In this document: positions 1 to 6,651 of the stretch, one piece after another
Numbering within the stretch: the stretch's first letter is position 1
Layout of the letters: each line of letters starts with the position of its first letter
Source: JBKBXU01 sp046313675
GTDB taxonomy: Bacteria; Bacteroidota; Bacteroidia; Cytophagales; Cytophagaceae
DNA length: 9,708 bases
Assembly: GCA_046313675.1 (NCBI GenBank)
Contig: JBKBXU010000169.1
Coordinates: 1 to 9,708, forward strand
Direction of reading: 5' to 3'
The notes under the pieces: generated by a model
Told to the model about the DNA's origin: nothing
Databases searched by the model: none
Seen by the model: only the letters and a program-made list of their open reading frames with translations
Made by a program: the position numbers and the translations under genes

Positions 1-209
1 TTCAGGCGGTAGCACTTCTTATTGCTATGGACAGGAGTATTGAGGAAATTTCTGAGCTCATTCATCCTCACCCTTCTATTATAGAAGGTATTCAGGAATG
101 CGTTAGGGTTTTAAAGGGCAAGTCAATTCTAAAGCCGGAGATCTTTAAAGATATGCTTCAATATAAGCGATATAAAGATGGGAAATTTACGAGTTTAAGT
201 AACTCATAG
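1..209 (+). CDS. Dihydrolipoamide dehydrogenase-like FAD/NAD oxidoreductase, C-terminal end (5' truncated by window)
   Basis: Only the last 68 codons are present; the frame is open from base 3 and ends with TAG at 207-209. The visible piece matches the C-terminal dimerisation domain of the pyridine nucleotide-disulfide oxidoreductase family. The strongest sign is the stretch IHPHPSIIEG, which corresponds to the HxHPTxxE signature of dihydrolipoamide dehydrogenase. In that family the second His and the Glu form the base of the dithiol active site contributed by the partner subunit. A hydrophobic helix (QAVALLIAM) precedes it. An extra tail of about 30 residues after the motif (KGKSILKPEIF onward) is longer than in classic E3, so a paralogue specialised for another disulfide or quinone substrate is possible. 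The FAD site and CxxxxC redox disulfide lie outside the window. The gene converges on the DUF4907 lipoprotein gene and the stop codons overlap. Confidence 0.75.
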   Translation, partial: QAVALLIAMDRSIEEISELIHPHPSIIEGIQECVRVLKGKSILKPEIFKDMLQYKRYKDGKFTSLSNS

Positions 210-572
210 AGCTATTCCCAGGCTATCCAGTTCCATTACAGTAACACTGGGTGGCATAATGTTATTTTGAATTTTGTATTTTACCAGTTCCGCCGCTTTT
301 TCCGCATCATCGGCTGATTGGAATGGACGTGCCCCGCTCACTGCCGGGATATGTGGTTGATGTATGAAGTTTTTTCCTGACAATAAAATGTTGTATCCCC
401 ATCCTGATTCGGTCTTGAAAACTTCGCTTGTTACCGAATCCGGATCAATAAACGGTTTGGCTGGCTGCATAAGCATCGAATCATCCGGTGTCCTGATCGT
501 TGTCTTTGCTTCAGGTTCAGGATTTTCGCAGGCCATCAACAGTGGCAATAGCAAGGTCAAATATTTCTTCAT
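204..572 (-). CDS. DUF4907 family lipoprotein
   Basis: A 122-residue exported lipoprotein. Residues 1-15 form a lipoprotein signal: MKK, a leucine-rich core, and the lipobox LMAC with Cys15 as the acylated residue. A low-complexity linker rich in Pro, Glu and Asp follows (about 16-50). The conserved block runs from about 53 to 115 and contains GWGYNILLSGKNFIHQP, then IPAVSG, then a helix with AEKAAELV and the terminal IMPPSVTV. This matches my recollection of DUF4907, a small Bacteroidota family of unknown function. The start lies 19 bases after the stop of the large FAD/Fe-S dehydrogenase gene, so the two are probably co-transcribed. Its TGA stop (complement of 204-206) abuts the opposing gene's TAG (207-209). 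No enzymatic residues are evident; a periplasmic or outer-membrane location is inferred from the signal. The family call is fairly secure, the function unknown. Confidence 0.85.
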   Translation of the reverse strand: MKKYLTLLLPLLMACENPEPEAKTTIRTPDDSMLMQPAKPFIDPDSVTSEVFKTESGWGYNILLSGKNFIHQPHIPAVSGARPFQSADDAEKAAELVKYKIQNNIMPPSVTVMELDSLGIAL

Positions 573-591
573 TGGCTAATTACAAATACGA

Positions 592-3519
592 CTATTTTAA
601 TGCTTCATAAAGAATCTCTACCGGATGTTTGGCTTTTTTGCCTGTACCATCTTTGATTTGATGACGACAACTTGTTCCAGGCGCTGCCAATATGGTTTCG
701 TCCGAGGTATTTCTCACTGCCGGGAATAAGACCAGTTCGCCAATTTTCATAGATACTTCGTAATGCTCTTCTTCGTAACCAAAAGAACCCGCCATGCCGC
801 AGCAGCCGGATGGTATAACTTCTACAAAATAGTTGTTCGGCAAAGAAAGCATTTTTACAGTATGTGCTACAGAGGATAAAGCTTTTTGATGGCAATGGCC
901 ATGAAGCTTTATCTTTTTTTCCTCAGCAGTAAACTGATCCAACGTTATATGTCCTTTGTCAATTTCAGAAGCAATAAACTCGTCTATTAAGAACGAATTT
1001 TTTGCCAGTAGTTGTGCATCCTGTAACAAACTTTCACCAGCCATTTTTGGATATTCATCTCTGAAGGTTAGAATAGCGGATGGTTCTATTCCCAGCAAAG
1101 GAGTGTTTTCAGAAACAAGGCCTTTCAAATAAGTAATATTTTTTTTAGCAATTTTCTGCGCATCCCTTATTAAACCTTTTGACAAATAAGTTCTTCCACT
1201 TTCCAGGTGTTTGGGTACACTTACTTCATACCCAAGGCGGGTTAATAATTTTATGGCTTTAATTCCGATATCAGATTCGTTGTAATTCGTATACTCATCG
1301 CAGAATAAAAGTACTTTCCCCCGTACTGGTTTGGTCTTGGGTTTTAATTCTGCTTCATTTTTTGAAACCCATTTACGCAAAGTGAAGGGAGAAAGCTCCG
1401 GCAATGTTCTGGCCTGAGCTATTCCCAGTATTTTCTTTAGAAGGCCTCCCGTGAGTGCATTTCTCTGAACGAAATTTGCGAGTCCTGTCCAATTGGTATT
1501 CAATGCATTTGCTTTGGCGTAATTTGCAATCATTCGTGTCCGGAAAGGGACACCACGTGCATCATAATAATGTTGTAAAAATTCCGCTTTGAGTGTAGCA
1601 ACGTCTACATTGGATGGGCATTCGGATTTGCATCCTTTGCAGGAAATGCACAGATCCATTACCTCATATATTTCATCATGGTCGAACTTATTAACCTTAG
1701 GAGAACGCGTAAGGAACTCTCGTAAAATATTGGCGCGTGCTCTTGTGGTATCTTTCTCATTATGTGTGGCCATATAACTTGGGCACATGGTTCCTCCAAT
1801 GACGTGCGATTTGCGGCAGTCCCCGGAGCCATTGCACTTCTCTGCCATTCTGAGAATGCCCTGGGTCTCGGAAAAATCAAAAACCGTATCAAACTGGTTT
1901 GTTTCCTGCCCGGACTCATAACGGAGGAATTCGTTCATTTTCGGGGTGTCAACAATTTTACCCGGGTTAAGGATGTTGTTGGGATCCCAGGTTCTTTTTA
2001 CTCCGGCAACCAGTTCATAATTTTTGTCCCCGATCATTTTGCGAATAAATTCTCCGCGTACCCTTCCGTCACCATGTTCGCCGCTTAGGGATCCTCGGTA
2101 TTTTTTTACCAAGGTGGCTACCTCATCGGTTATGGTAAAGAATAGCTGTCGGTCTTTTTCAACCTTGAGGTCCAGAATAGGACGGAGGTGAATTTCTCCA
2201 TCCCCAATATGAGCATAGAAAACGCATTCCATCTTATATTTTTTCAGGATTTCCTGAAATTCCCGTATGAATTCGGGCTGGTCTTCTACGTCTACGGCCG
2301 TGTCCTCAATACAAGCAACGGCCTTTGGGTCGCCGGGAACATTGGCCAAAAGGCCTAGGCCTGCTTTACGTAAATTCCATACCTTGCTTATGTCTCCTCC
2401 ATAAAGCACGGGGAAATGGAAGCCCAAATTGCTGGCACGCATTTCGGCTTCCATTTCTTTGGCAATGTCTTCGATCTCCTCAATGGTTTGGCGGGCAAAC
2501 TCTACAACAAGCAGGGCACCGGGATCACCAAGAACAAAAAACCTGTTCTTTGTTTGTTCCAGGTTTTGCTTTGTGCACTCAAGGATAATGTTGTCAATTA
2601 ATTCAACCGCACCCGGCTTATATTTTAAGGCAATAAGATTTGCCCTGGTACTTTCATCAATGGAGTTGAGGTGCACCGCAACAACTGCCTTATGTGGCGG
2701 GGGAGTGTCTACCAGATTAAGCTTAATCTCTGTCATGAACGTCAGCGTGCCTTCGGAACCTGCCAGCAGCTTACAGAAATTAAACTTTTCGCCACTTTTG
2801 GTAAAGGGCTTGCACTCCAGCAATTCATCTATAGCATAGCCGGTATTTCGTCGGCGGATGCTGCGTTTTGGGAATTCTTTACGTATCTCTTCTGCATTTG
2901 CCTGATCAGAAAGGATGTTCTTGAAATGCGTATAAATATTGCCCTCCAAGTCTGCCTGAGCACACTTCTGGCTAAACTCCTCTTCTGTTAAAGGGTGAAA
3001 ATGAACCGGAGAGCCATCACTAAGAAAACCTTTTATCTCCAGCAGGTGATCTCTGGTTGTTCCGTAAATTACAGAATGTGAACCGCAGGAGTTGTTACCT
3101 ACCATCCCACCAATCATGCAGCGGTTGGAAGTTGATGTCTCGGGCCCAAAGAACAAACCGAATTGTTGCAAGTGCTTGTTTAGCTCATCAAGAACCACTC
3201 CCGGTTGTACGCGAACCCATTTTTCTTCTTTGTTAACTTCCAGAATACGGGTCATGTATTTGGAAACATCTACAATGATCCCGGAGCCCACCACCTGGCC
3301 GGCAAGCGAGGTTCCGGCTGTTCGAGGCACAAGAGGTACCTTAAATGTAATTGCAAAAGCAATTAGCTTTTGAATATCTTCTTCTGATTTTGGCCTTGTA
3401 ACGGCAAGAGGCATTTCACGATATACTGATGCATCGGTAGCATACAGGGTACGCATTGTGGTATCGGTATAAATGTCTCCACCAAAGGAGGTTTTTAATT
3501 CTTCGAGTTTTGCCAGCAT
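592..3519 (-). CDS. FAD-binding and (Fe-S)-binding D-2-hydroxyacid dehydrogenase (GlcD-GlpC fusion, YdiJ/Dld-like)
   Basis: A 975-residue one-chain flavoprotein oxidising a D-2-hydroxyacid and passing electrons via Fe-S centres. Domains in order: a PCMH-type FAD-binding domain (about 20-270) with PRTAGTSLAG (65-74) and GNNSCG (141-146); the FAD-linked oxidase C-terminal domain (about 280-525) with HIGDGEIHLRP (437-447) and SGEHGDGRVRGEF (479-491), which carry the family's metal and substrate histidines; a ferredoxin-like segment with Cys562, Cys568, Cys579-Pro and then CxxCxxCxxxCP (Cys624, 627, 630, 634); and a GlpC/HdrB-like CCG region (about 735-970) with GHCHQK (874-879), SGCCG (904-908) and GTSCRHQ (948-954). 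Length and order match E. coli YdiJ-type proteins (about 1000 aa). Substrate cannot be read from sequence; D-lactate and D-2-hydroxyglutarate are the leading options. No signal peptide or membrane helix is seen, so it is probably cytoplasmic or peripheral. All key motifs are intact. Confidence 0.93.
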   Translation of the reverse strand: MLAKLEELKTSFGGDIYTDTTMRTLYATDASVYREMPLAVTRPKSEEDIQKLIAFAITFKVPLVPRTAGTSLAGQVVGSGIIVDVSKYMTRILEVNKEEKWVRVQPGVVLDELNKHLQQFGLFFGPETSTSNRCMIGGMVGNNSCGSHSVIYGTTRDHLLEIKGFLSDGSPVHFHPLTEEEFSQKCAQADLEGNIYTHFKNILSDQANAEEIRKEFPKRSIRRRNTGYAIDELLECKPFTKSGEKFNFCKLLAGSEGTLTFMTEIKLNLVDTPPPHKAVVAVHLNSIDESTRANLIALKYKPGAVELIDNIILECTKQNLEQTKNRFFVLGDPGALLVVEFARQTIEEIEDIAKEMEAEMRASNLGFHFPVLYGGDISKVWNLRKAGLGLLANVPGDPKAVACIEDTAVDVEDQPEFIREFQEILKKYKMECVFYAHIGDGEIHLRPILDLKVEKDRQLFFTITDEVATLVKKYRGSLSGEHGDGRVRGEFIRKMIGDKNYELVAGVKRTWDPNNILNPGKIVDTPKMNEFLRYESGQETNQFDTVFDFSETQGILRMAEKCNGSGDCRKSHVIGGTMCPSYMATHNEKDTTRARANILREFLTRSPKVNKFDHDEIYEVMDLCISCKGCKSECPSNVDVATLKAEFLQHYYDARGVPFRTRMIANYAKANALNTNWTGLANFVQRNALTGGLLKKILGIAQARTLPELSPFTLRKWVSKNEAELKPKTKPVRGKVLLFCDEYTNYNESDIGIKAIKLLTRLGYEVSVPKHLESGRTYLSKGLIRDAQKIAKKNITYLKGLVSENTPLLGIEPSAILTFRDEYPKMAGESLLQDAQLLAKNSFLIDEFIASEIDKGHITLDQFTAEEKKIKLHGHCHQKALSSVAHTVKMLSLPNNYFVEVIPSGCCGMAGSFGYEEEHYEVSMKIGELVLFPAVRNTSDETILAAPGTSCRHQIKDGTGKKAKHPVEILYEALK

Positions 3520-3568
3520 ATCAATAGTAGAAACAGAAGTGTAACGCCTAATCGTTCTTTCAGGCAGG

Positions 3569-3576
3569 CAAAGTTA
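3569..3576 (-). promoter_or_regulatory. Candidate Bacteroidota -7 box for the FAD/Fe-S dehydrogenase gene
   Basis: Read on the minus strand this is TAACTTTG, an exact match to the Bacteroidota sigma -7 consensus TAnnTTTG. It lies 49 bases upstream of the dehydrogenase start codon at 3519, which would give a leader of about 40 bases. The expected -33 TTTG/TTG is not clearly present at the usual spacing; the region there is T-rich (ACGTTTTATTTC). One octamer with four fixed T/G positions can arise by chance, so this is tentative. Confidence 0.35.
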
Positions 3577-3794
3577 AGTTATTTTTAAGAAATAAAACGT
3601 GGAAATTTTAGGGATAAATGGACTAAGAGGATTAGAGATTTTTAAGCTGGTTTTATGTAATAGGTTTCTAAATGAGGCGAAAAACGAAAATAAATCAGCG
3701 CACCTGTGAAATGAAGTAGGGCAACATAATGGTTAGGCACAAATATACGAGTCAATAGCTTGTTTGAGATATAGGCCATGCAATAAACAGTAAT

Positions 3795-4182
3795 TGCATA
3801 TCATTAGTGTCCGGTTAAAATAATTTGAACGTACTGTTTGATTGGCCATTGAGGAAATTGCGCCTGCCTGCGGTAGACAGGTTAAAAAATTTCCATTTTT
3901 GAAGCGTAAAAAATGGAAGTTTTAGCAAATTCCCTCACGACCTGTCCCGCACACAGCGGGAGGCCTTGATTCTTTTGGTTACTTTTCTCATCAAGGAGAG
4001 GTGGGCAATGTGAATTGCGAGGGCAGGCATGCCCGACCGGCGAGGTCAAAACTTGATTAAATAACCCATTTTAAAGTAAAGAACAATTTAGAAGGGGTTC
4101 CTTTTAGAAGAGTAATAAAAATCTTCATATTCTACAAATTTCGAAGATTTAACAGTCAAGTTCCCCGGACAACATGATTGCA
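3795..4182. mobile_element. Possible MITE-like element with imperfect terminal inverted repeats
   Basis: The left edge reads TGCATATCATTAGTGTCCGG (3795-3814). The reverse complement of the right edge (4165-4182) reads TGCAATCATGTTGTCCGG. They align as TGCA, then ATCAT, then TGTCCGG, with two bases of gap. The exact inner match is TGTCCGG/CCGGACA (3808-3814 and 4165-4171). The enclosed 390 bases carry no transposase and contain the nested hairpins described separately. ATTGCATA occurs at both ends (3793-3800 and 4177-4184) but overlaps the arms, so it is not a clean target duplication. Such a size and structure would fit a non-autonomous element. I do not recognise a specific family and the gapped match could be partly fortuitous. 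Confidence 0.35.
3851..4060 (+). repeat. Nested-hairpin intergenic repeat with a degenerate 'DSFGYFSHQG' reading
   Basis: The segment is dense in inverted repeats. ACAGGT/ACCTGT (3877-3882, 3940-3945) encloses a long hairpin: arms 3886-3900 and 3909-3923, 15 pairs with one G-T wobble around an 8-base loop. TCCCGC-ACACA-GCGGGA (3945-3961) and GGGCA-GGCA-TGCCC (4021-4034) follow. A frame from 3926 to the TAA at 4058-4060 is open, reads GLDSFGYFSHQG in its middle, and has no ATG. From memory, near-identical DNA is scattered between genes in many Bacteroidota chromosomes and is sometimes mis-annotated as short hypothetical proteins; I cannot verify that here. Non-coding repeat is the best reading. 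Confidence 0.55.
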
Positions 4183-4227
4183 TAGTTTAAATTTTTACTA
4201 CTCCGTCAGGCAACTTCAAGCCTCAAT

Positions 4228-5205
4228 TCAACCTACCTGCCATAAGGAATCCGTGAAATATTGTTGCTCATCTACATAATGAGTGAGAATGGTAAATCCG
4301 GTATCTTCGGCTATGCGCTCAATCGACTCCAGGTCGTATTTGTTGCTGCATTCGGTATGAAGGGTTTCCCATTTTGAAAAAAAGAAACTTCTGCCCAGGG
4401 TTTCGATAAACACATTCTGGTCTTTGAGGCTAACCAGATAACTACGCAGCTCGCCTGTTTCAGGATCGTATTTAGGAAAAAAGGTAAAGTCATCCGGATT
4501 AAAGTTTCCTCCAAGTTCTTCATTTATTCTTTTCAAAAGATTGCGGTTAAATTCTGCCGTAATGCCCGACTTATCATCATAGGCTTTGATAATCACCCTT
4601 GGGTCTTTTTTCAGGTCAAACCCTATTAACAATAAATCGTCCTTGTTAAGGCTATCATGCAACTCTTTTAAGAATGTCATGGTTTCCTTGAGATCAAAAT
4701 TTCCAATGTTTGAACCCAGGAACAATACAAGTTTTTTTGTTTTTTTATCTTCCCGTAATGATTTCAGGCCTTCAAAGTAGTCGGCTGAAATACCTTCTCC
4801 CTCTAAATCAGGAAATTCTTTTCTTAAATTGTTTAACAGGTATTTGATGGAATCCGGTGAAATATCTATGGGGCTGTAAACCATATTTTGACCTGATTTC
4901 AGGAAATGATTGATCAATATTTTCGTTTTCAGGCCATCTCCTGCCCCAAGGTCAACCAGTTGTAGTTTTTCTGTTCCTTCCAGATAGCGCACCAATTCGC
5001 CAATATGAGATTTCAGGATCTGATATTCTGTTCGTGTGGGATAATATTCCTGAAGGTCCATAATATCCCGGAATATGGCATCACCATCTTTGTTGTATAA
5101 GTATTTTGAAGGTAAGGATTTCTTCTCCTGACTTAAGCCATTCAGCACATCCTGTGCAAACATAAGCTTTGCTTTTTCCTGTTCTGACTTTACTAAATAA
5201 TTCAT
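4228..5205 (-). CDS. egtD: L-histidine N(alpha)-methyltransferase (ergothioneine biosynthesis, EgtD)
   Basis: A 325-residue SAM-dependent methyltransferase, the usual length for EgtD, which trimethylates L-histidine to hercynine in the cytoplasm. Signatures in order: the N-terminal histidine-binding lid PSKYLYNKDGDAIF (32-45) and LQEYYPTRTEYQIL (51-64); the SAM loop VDLGAGDG (84-91); the acidic strand PIDIS (112-116); FLGSNIGNF (162-170) with Asn166; AYDD (208-211); and HTECSNKY (283-290). Compared with M. smegmatis EgtD as I recall it, Tyr209 matches Tyr206, Glu285 matches Glu282 and Ser287 matches Ser284. Met252 appears to be replaced by Ser255 (in LRSYLVS). The gene follows egtB after a 44-base gap on the same strand, so the pair is very probably one operon. 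The start ATG at 5203-5205 has no Shine-Dalgarno sequence, as is usual in this phylum. Confidence 0.93.
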   Translation of the reverse strand: MNYLVKSEQEKAKLMFAQDVLNGLSQEKKSLPSKYLYNKDGDAIFRDIMDLQEYYPTRTEYQILKSHIGELVRYLEGTEKLQLVDLGAGDGLKTKILINHFLKSGQNMVYSPIDISPDSIKYLLNNLRKEFPDLEGEGISADYFEGLKSLREDKKTKKLVLFLGSNIGNFDLKETMTFLKELHDSLNKDDLLLIGFDLKKDPRVIIKAYDDKSGITAEFNRNLLKRINEELGGNFNPDDFTFFPKYDPETGELRSYLVSLKDQNVFIETLGRSFFFSKWETLHTECSNKYDLESIERIAEDTGFTILTHYVDEQQYFTDSLWQVG

Positions 5206-5249
5206 CTTATTCGAGCTAAAACTTTATTTTATGGCGTCTACATTCTGAT

Positions 5250-6512
5250 TTAAGTACCAAGTCTTATGCCGGTAAACTGCCAGCGTTTATCCGGATGAAA
5301 AAAGTTACGGTAAGAAGGTCTGATGTGTTCTGCCGGACTTGCACAAGATCCGCCTTTTAGAACCATCTGGTTGAGCATAAACTTGCCGTTATACTCTCCC
5401 AAGGCACCTTTTTCTCTTTTGTATCCCGGATAAGGGTGATATGCGCTGTACGTCCATTCCCACAGATCTCCAAGTAATTGCGTTGCATTGCGGGATGCCT
5501 GGACCGGATGATATAATTCATTTTCTGCAAAGTTTGACAAAGCCCTGTCCGGATTAATCGTCTTACAGGCTACTTCCCACTCAAATTCCGTCAGCAAGCG
5601 TTGTCCTGCCCAATTGGCATAGGCATTGGCTTCGTAGAAACTTATATGTGCTACCGGCTGGTCGGGGTTTAATTTCTTTAAGCCGCTTAAGGCATATTCA
5701 TGCCACTCCCCGTTGTGTAATCGCCAGAATAATGGTGCTTTTAGCCCATCTTTGTTGACCATGGCCCAGCCTTCGGTAAGCCAGTGCCTGAAATCTTCAT
5801 ATCCTCCATCTTGTATAAAGTCCAGATATTCTCCGTTAGTGACAAGTTTTGTGCGGATCTTAAATTCATTTAGGTATACCTTGTGAACCGGCTTTTCATT
5901 ATCATAGCAAAACTCATTGCCCTGATACCCGATTTCATATATGCCCTCTTCAATTTTATGGTATTCCGGTAAAGCCGAAGGTAAAGGTTTTTCAAAATGT
6001 ATTTCTGACGAATGGTAAATGGGGTAGAGCGGATTACTTCCCAATACATATTTAATGTCTGTAATTAGCAATTCCTGGTGTTGTTGCTCATGTTGCATAC
6101 CTAATTCAATCAGCTCCCGTGCCTTCTGTGGAAGGTTGTTTTTGTCAAGCAGGTCTAGCAATGCCTCATCTACATATTCCCTGAATTCGACCACATCTTT
6201 CAGGGGCGGGCGAGAAAGTATTCCCCGGTTATCCCGGGCCAATCGGGTGCCCAGACTGTCGTAGTAGGAATTGAAAAGAAAATCAAAATCAGGATTATAG
6301 GGTCTATAGCTACGGTGGTACTTTTTGAGAACAAAAGATTCGAAAAACCATGTGGTATGTCCCAGGTGCCACTTGGTGGGGCTGGCATCCATCATGGGCT
6401 GAACGATCATATCTTCAGCCTGCAATGGAAGACACAATTGCCTTGTTTTACTTCTTACCTGTCTGTATTTCGTACTTAATACATCACTTTCTACCGTCCT
6501 TAGTACTTCCAT
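5250..6512 (-). CDS. egtB: Ergothioneine biosynthesis protein EgtB (hercynine oxygenase / sulfoxide synthase)
   Basis: A 420-residue non-haem iron enzyme that uses O2 to form a C-S bond between hercynine and a thiol donor. Domain order is typical: an N-terminal DinB-like helical domain (about 10-165), then a formylglycine-generating-enzyme-type domain (about 185-418). Probable iron ligands are His52 (KWHLGHTTWFFE) and His141/His145 (QHEQQHQEL). The C-terminal half shows GDLWEWTYSAYHPYPG (348-363), GEYNGKFMLNQMVLKGGS (372-389) and RPSYRNFF...RWQFTGIRL (398-418), all hallmark EgtB blocks. A double tyrosine, Tyr83-Tyr84 (NSYYDSLG), recalls the Tyr93/Tyr94 pair of the cysteine-using Chloracidobacterium enzyme. 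Free cysteine rather than gamma-glutamylcysteine may therefore be the donor; that is inference. It is the first gene of the egtB-egtD unit and diverges from rsmI. No egtA, egtC or egtE lies in the window. Confidence 0.93.
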   Translation of the reverse strand: MEVLRTVESDVLSTKYRQVRSKTRQLCLPLQAEDMIVQPMMDASPTKWHLGHTTWFFESFVLKKYHRSYRPYNPDFDFLFNSYYDSLGTRLARDNRGILSRPPLKDVVEFREYVDEALLDLLDKNNLPQKARELIELGMQHEQQHQELLITDIKYVLGSNPLYPIYHSSEIHFEKPLPSALPEYHKIEEGIYEIGYQGNEFCYDNEKPVHKVYLNEFKIRTKLVTNGEYLDFIQDGGYEDFRHWLTEGWAMVNKDGLKAPLFWRLHNGEWHEYALSGLKKLNPDQPVAHISFYEANAYANWAGQRLLTEFEWEVACKTINPDRALSNFAENELYHPVQASRNATQLLGDLWEWTYSAYHPYPGYKREKGALGEYNGKFMLNQMVLKGGSCASPAEHIRPSYRNFFHPDKRWQFTGIRLGT

Positions 6513-6555
6513 TTAAAATGTATTATTTGTATCAATCAAACCGTGGGATGGACAA

Positions 6556-6575
6556 AATGTTCGATTATGAACATT
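6556..6575. promoter_or_regulatory. Operator-like dyad between egtB and rsmI
   Basis: The intergenic region between the divergent egtB and rsmI genes contains AATGTTC-N6-GAACATT. The 7-bp arms (6556-6562 and 6569-6575) are perfect and the spacer is GATTAT. Its 20-base span fits binding by a dimeric helix-turn-helix regulator on one face of the helix. The centre lies about 53 bases upstream of the egtB start codon and 86 bases upstream of the preferred rsmI start, so either promoter could be affected. No T-run follows on either strand, so a terminator is unlikely. The regulator is unknown. Confidence 0.4.
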
Positions 6576-6651
6576 AGGGTCGTCTTATATAATTTATTTG
6601 TGAAATTGCCTTGTCACATTGTTGTCAATGAATAATTTTACAAAAAAAACT

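Larger units (their letters stand above)
3520..4227. other. 708-base gene-free region between egtD and the FAD/Fe-S dehydrogenase gene
   Basis: No credible protein gene is present on either strand. Positions 3520-3600 hold the probable promoter and leader of the dehydrogenase gene. Positions about 3600-3775 are A/T-rich with nothing recognisable. Positions 3778-3799 contain the dyad ATGCAAT-N8-ATTGCAT. Positions 3795-4182 may be a small inverted-repeat-bounded element holding a nested-hairpin repeat. No tRNA-like cloverleaf, riboswitch core or rho-independent terminator with a T-run was recognised, including immediately downstream of egtD. Confidence 0.6.

Noticed and set aside
1762..2839. 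Open frames on the + strand opposite the FAD/Fe-S dehydrogenase
   Set aside because: They lie antisense to a strongly conserved coding region, have no recognisable domains, and are explained by the codon bias of the real gene.
3546..3738. GCCTAAT and GTTAGGC as the two ends of an attC site
   Set aside because: The pair is about 190 bases apart, longer than normal attC sites, the first core is imperfect, and no matching inner boxes were seen.
3926..4060. 44-codon open frame in the intergenic repeat reading GLDSFGYFSHQG
   Set aside because: It has no ATG and coincides with hairpin-rich repeat DNA, so it is better seen as repeat sequence than as a gene.
6588..6593. TATAAT as a promoter -10 box for rsmI
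   Set aside because: Bacteroidota primary sigma factors use TAnnTTTG rather than TATAAT, and such hexamers are expected by chance in this A/T-rich spacer.
6619..6651. Upstream TTG (6619) or ATG (6628) as the start of rsmI
   Set aside because: They add an N-terminal tail not expected in RsmI; ATG 6652 places the conserved LYLVPTPIGN block near the N-terminus as usual.
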